Assembly: GCA_007118555.1 (NCBI GenBank)
Contig: SKRJ01000471.1
Location: 1 to 6,609 of the forward strand
Length of the DNA: 6,609 nt
Direction: 5' to 3'
Source: Anaerolineae bacterium
Lineage (GTDB): Bacteria > Chloroflexota > Anaerolineae > UBA1429
This document shows positions 4,410-6,609 of this stretch, piece after piece. Both the position numbers and the translations under genes were made by a program. The first letter of the stretch is position 1. Each line of letters begins with the position of its first letter. The notes under the pieces were generated by a model, which ran no database searches, was not told the origin of the DNA, and was given only the letters and a program-made list of their open reading frames with translations.

Positions 4410-6205
4410 TAGAGCGTATCACCTCCGTCAGAAGGCATGACAATGGTACTCAAGGGGATGACAACGCGCACCGTGGTCCCCTGTCCCGTTCTGGAAGTGA
4501 TGGTGGCGCGGCCGCCAAACAGACGAGCGCGCTCGTGGATGCCGATCAGACCGAGCCGGCCGGATGCCAGCATGGCGCCGGGATCGCGCGGCACCTCAAA
4601 GCCCACGCCATCATCCTGCACCTCCAGCATCACCCAATCCTGGTCATAGATCAGGCTCAAGGTCACGTAGCGGGCCTCGGCGTGTCGACGCGCATTATTG
4701 AGGCACTCTTGCGCCAATCGATAGAGACCCAGCTCCAGCTCGGGCAGCAGCGGCTGCGGCTCTCCCTTGATCTCGATATCGACATCAAAGGTTCCCTCTC
4801 GCTCGGCTCGGCGGCCGAGGATCTCGAGCGTGCGTGAAAGGCCCAGCTCCTCCAAGAGGGGCGGGCGCAGATCGCTGGTAAAGCGCCGCACTCCCTGGAG
4901 CGTATCATCCACCATGTCGCGGAGCCCGCTCAGCTCGCGACCCAACTGCTCGTCGGTGACGCCAGATTCAGCATCCTCGATGCGCCTCCCAAGGATGATC
5001 AGGGCCTGCGCGGTCTCGTCATGAAGCTCGCGCGCGATGCGCTTGCGTTCCTCTTCTTGCGAGTTGAGGATCGAGACCACATACCGTTGAATGTCGAGAC
5101 GATAGCGTTGCAGCTCGGCCGCCATGCGGTTAAAGGCCCTCTCCAGGTTGCGCACCTCGGAAGGCCCCGCGTTCAGCGAGACCTGGGTATCAAAGTCGCC
5201 TTCTGCCAGGCGTTCCACCTGCTCCACCAGACTGCCCAGGGGGGCCGTCACCCGTTGGCTGCCCAGGGCCAGGATCATCAGAGGCATAGCCACGATGCCT
5301 ATCAAGAGGATCGCCATCAAATAGATGAACGGTTGCAGAGGCGCCACAATGTTGTCCCACAGCTCGGAGGTGAGCAGGCCCCAGCCATCCCAGGTTTCGT
5401 CGGCAAAGAGTGAGCTGGCGAGCTGACGCAGCGGAATGGGGGCATAGCCAACGACCATCCGATGCCCACGATCGTTGATGGTGCTGGCGCCCTTGTTGCC
5501 GACGAGGACCGAGGCCACCGCTGGATGGCGCCTGGCATCGGCGCCGATCATCTCTACCTCGGGATGGCTCAGTATGATGCCATTCGGGTCCACCAGATAC
5601 GAGAATCCCGTTTCGCCCACACGCACCTTGTCGAGGGCCGAGGCCAGGGCCTGGCCATCGGACAGGCGCCAGATGCCGAGCACACAGCCACCGAACTGCC
5701 GCGAGGTGTCGAAATAGGGGATGGCTACGACGATCATCCGATGGCCGTCACGACTGGTCAATATGGAGGAGCGCACCGGCCGTCGCACCTGGCGGGTGTG
5801 CTCGAAAAAGTCAAAATGCCCAAAGGCCTCATCCAGGGTGCCGCCCACGGTGGCGATCACATTGCCGTTGGCATCCACGACGCTGATCCGGTCGAAACGC
5901 TCCTGGAGGGGCACGTTACTATCCAAGAGAGCCTGCAAAAGAGCCACATCGCCGGAGCGCACCTCCTCGGTCGAGGCCACCTGCGTCAGCAACAGGACCG
6001 AGTCGGACCAGTAAGAGGCCATCTGCTGAGCGGCAAGCTGCACGAGCTCGGCATCGCGCCGCTCCACGAGGGCCTGGGTCAGGCGTGTGAACCCAAAAAA
6101 GCTCACGATCGCCAGCGCCAGGAGCAGGGCGATAATCGGCGCCGCAGTGGATAACAAGAGCTGCGTCCGCAAACTGCTGACACGTGGGCGACGAGGAAAA
6201 CGCAT
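4409..6205 (-). CDS. Membrane sensor histidine kinase: dCache-like sensor, HAMP, HisKA_3, HATPase_c
   Basis: A 598-residue NarX/DegS/LiaS-class histidine kinase that should autophosphorylate and pass phosphate to the adjacent NarL-type regulator. A basic N-terminus precedes TM1 (about residues 16-39). An extracytoplasmic region (about 40-290) has two PAS-like cores typical of dCache_1: ISVVDANGNVIATVG near 107-121 and GETGFSYLVDPNGIILSHPE near 197-216. TM2 is about 293-315, HAMP about 316-370, and the dimerisation/phosphoacceptor helix has ERKRIARELHDE with His395. The ATPase domain has the N-box around Asn503-Asn504, DDGVGF (531-536), and GRLGLIGIHERARLFGG (549-565). All catalytic boxes look intact. 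The ATG at 6205 has GGAG (6214-6211) 5 nt upstream. The ligand is unknown; dCache domains commonly bind amino acids, organic acids or amines. It is first in the HK-RR locus, with its own extended -10 promoter. Confidence 0.95.
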   Translation of the reverse strand: MRFPRRPRVSSLRTQLLLSTAAPIIALLLALAIVSFFGFTRLTQALVERRDAELVQLAAQQMASYWSDSVLLLTQVASTEEVRSGDVALLQALLDSNVPLQERFDRISVVDANGNVIATVGGTLDEAFGHFDFFEHTRQVRRPVRSSILTSRDGHRMIVVAIPYFDTSRQFGGCVLGIWRLSDGQALASALDKVRVGETGFSYLVDPNGIILSHPEVEMIGADARRHPAVASVLVGNKGASTINDRGHRMVVGYAPIPLRQLASSLFADETWDGWGLLTSELWDNIVAPLQPFIYLMAILLIGIVAMPLMILALGSQRVTAPLGSLVEQVERLAEGDFDTQVSLNAGPSEVRNLERAFNRMAAELQRYRLDIQRYVVSILNSQEEERKRIARELHDETAQALIILGRRIEDAESGVTDEQLGRELSGLRDMVDDTLQGVRRFTSDLRPPLLEELGLSRTLEILGRRAEREGTFDVDIEIKGEPQPLLPELELGLYRLAQECLNNARRHAEARYVTLSLIYDQDWVMLEVQDDGVGFEVPRDPGAMLASGRLGLIGIHERARLFGGRATITSRTGQGTTVRVVIPLSTIVMPSDGGDTL

Positions 6206-6216
6206 TACGGCTCCAA

Positions 6217-6233
6217 GGCATGTCTGGCATGTC
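6217..6233. repeat. Tandem direct repeat GGCATGTC-t-GGCATGTC in the kinase leader
   Basis: Two exact 8-bp copies (6217-6224 and 6226-6233) with a 9-bp period lie directly upstream of the kinase Shine-Dalgarno, downstream of its predicted transcription start. They could be a repressor half-site pair or an RNA-level element. Nothing in the sequence identifies a binder. Confidence 0.45.
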
Positions 6234-6279
6234 CCGCGCTATCACGAAACACCGTTGCAGCATTCCGCTTGCAGAACAG

Positions 6280-6288
6280 ATTATAGCA
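6280..6288 (-). promoter_or_regulatory. Extended -10 promoter (TGCTATAAT) of the histidine kinase
   Basis: On the minus strand, TG at 6288-6287 plus one base precedes a perfect TATAAT (6285-6280), the extended -10 arrangement that needs little -35. The best -35 at normal spacing is poor (TTCCTC at 17 nt). A TTGACC nearby is only 6 nt from the -10 and cannot serve. Transcription would start near 6273, giving a leader of about 67 nt containing the tandem GGCATGTC repeat. Confidence 0.6.
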
Positions 6289-6330
6289 CGGGGTCAAGGC
6301 TTGAGGAAAAGCGCGCCGTGAGCACGCAGA

Positions 6331-6395
6331 CAGGATCTCGTGTCCATGCCGGCCGAGCAAAGCTCGCCATGCAGCATGGTGCGAGACACGTCCTG
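6331..6395. repeat. Complex dyad / potential structured RNA upstream of the kinase promoter
   Basis: Nested complementary arms occur in order. CAGGA (6331-6335) pairs with TCCTG (6391-6395), CGTGTC (6339-6344) with GACACG (6385-6390), CATGC (6345-6349) with GCATG (6374-6378), and an inner hairpin CGAGC-AAA-GCTCG spans 6354-6366. That gives about 21 pairs with short bulges. An alternative near-palindrome CCATGC-A-GCATGG lies at 6367-6379. The region sits between the putative gene end at 6446 and the kinase promoter. No T-run follows on the minus strand. It may be a terminator-like structure for the upstream gene, a small structured RNA, or an operator array. The rest of 6206-6445 holds no gene I can support. 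Confidence 0.4.
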
Positions 6396-6445
6396 GATGG
6401 CGGGCTATCAATGGCGGCGGGCGCATAAAGTGCCTCGGAGCGTCT

Positions 6446-6607
6446 CTACAGCGGTGGCTCGCCCAGGGCTGCCTCACCCGAGCAGCGCTGCCCATGGGAA
6501 AACAGTCTGGCTAGTTCCGTAACCACCGTGTCCACGAGCGAGCTGCGACTGTCGGCGAAGACCAGACGTGTTCTGGGAAGCGCCCGTGACTCTCCCCATG
6601 CGGCCTG
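6446..6607 (-). CDS. Putative 3' end of an unidentified gene cut by the right window edge
   Basis: The minus-strand frame from 6607 is open for 53 codons to a TAG at 6448-6446. Third positions are rich in G and C through the middle part. The peptide, including LVFADSRSSLVDTVVTELAR (residues 15-34), alternates hydrophobic and charged residues as in a folded protein helix. I do not recognise a family, and no start lies inside the window. The other two minus frames stop sooner in this stretch. A short plus-strand frame from a GTG at 6529 is also open to the edge but lacks a Shine-Dalgarno. If real, this gene lies on the kinase strand, upstream of the kinase promoter. Confidence 0.35.
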   Translation of the reverse strand, partial: QAAWGESRALPRTRLVFADSRSSLVDTVVTELARLFSHGQRCSGEAALGEPPL

Positions 6608-6609
6608 GA

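Noticed and set aside
5462..6154. A 230-codon plus-strand frame opposite the kinase sensor domain
   Set aside because: It is a shadow of the kinase frame, with no ribosome-binding site and His/Gly-rich composition.
6296..6301. TTGACC as the -35 of the kinase promoter (minus strand)
   Set aside because: Only 6 nt separate it from the TATAAT at 6285-6280, far from the required 16-18 nt.
6205..6522. Short open frames on both strands upstream of the kinase (6205-6495 minus, 6340-6522 plus)
   Set aside because: No ribosome-binding site, no recognisable protein, Arg/Pro/His-rich composition, and they run across the dyad and promoter signals.

Overview
The window is GC-rich bacterial DNA carrying six complete, recognisable protein genes, two gene ends cut by the window edges, and several structured non-coding stretches. 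The gene set (rhomboid plus SDH-type Clp-fold protease, a Cache-HAMP-HisKA_3 sensor kinase with a NarL-type regulator, and a DapA-superfamily aldolase) is compatible with a GC-rich lineage such as Chloroflexota. That placement is weak, because nothing in the window is a phylogenetic marker.

Layout. Positions 1-117 (+) are the last 38 codons of an unidentified gene. It sits 5 nt ahead of a DapA/N-acetylneuraminate-lyase superfamily aldolase (123-1019, +). This gene converges on a two-gene minus-strand unit: a rhomboid intramembrane protease (2639-1938) followed 11 nt later by a membrane-anchored Clp-fold serine protease of the SDH (serine dehydrogenase proteinase) family (1926-1078). The ribosome-binding site of the second gene overlaps the stop codon of the first. 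A TTGACG-17 nt-GATAAT promoter lies just upstream of the rhomboid gene. A LOG-family nucleotide hydrolase (2808-3380, +) is transcribed divergently from it. LOG in turn converges on a two-component system on the minus strand: sensor histidine kinase (6205-4409), then a NarL/FixJ response regulator (4070-3396).

Kinase and regulator are in the usual order but are separated by an unusual 338-nt gap. The gap holds an 11-bp perfect inverted repeat, a second dyad containing a run of seven G (minus strand), a plausible separate promoter for the regulator, and a doubtful 76-codon ORF. That ORF overlaps the kinase stop codon (TAATG) and is preceded by a 9-nt Shine-Dalgarno match. The kinase has an extended -10 promoter (TGCTATAAT), a tandem GGCATGTC repeat in its leader, and further upstream a complex dyad at 6331-6395. 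From 6446 to the right edge an open minus-strand frame looks like the 3' end of another gene.

The two proteases probably act together on membrane proteins. The kinase senses an extracytoplasmic ligand and signals to the regulator, whose targets are unknown. I see no CRISPR array, transposon, tRNA, rRNA or phage gene, and no clearly unprecedented system. The least ordinary parts are the protease pair and the structured gap inside the two-component locus.
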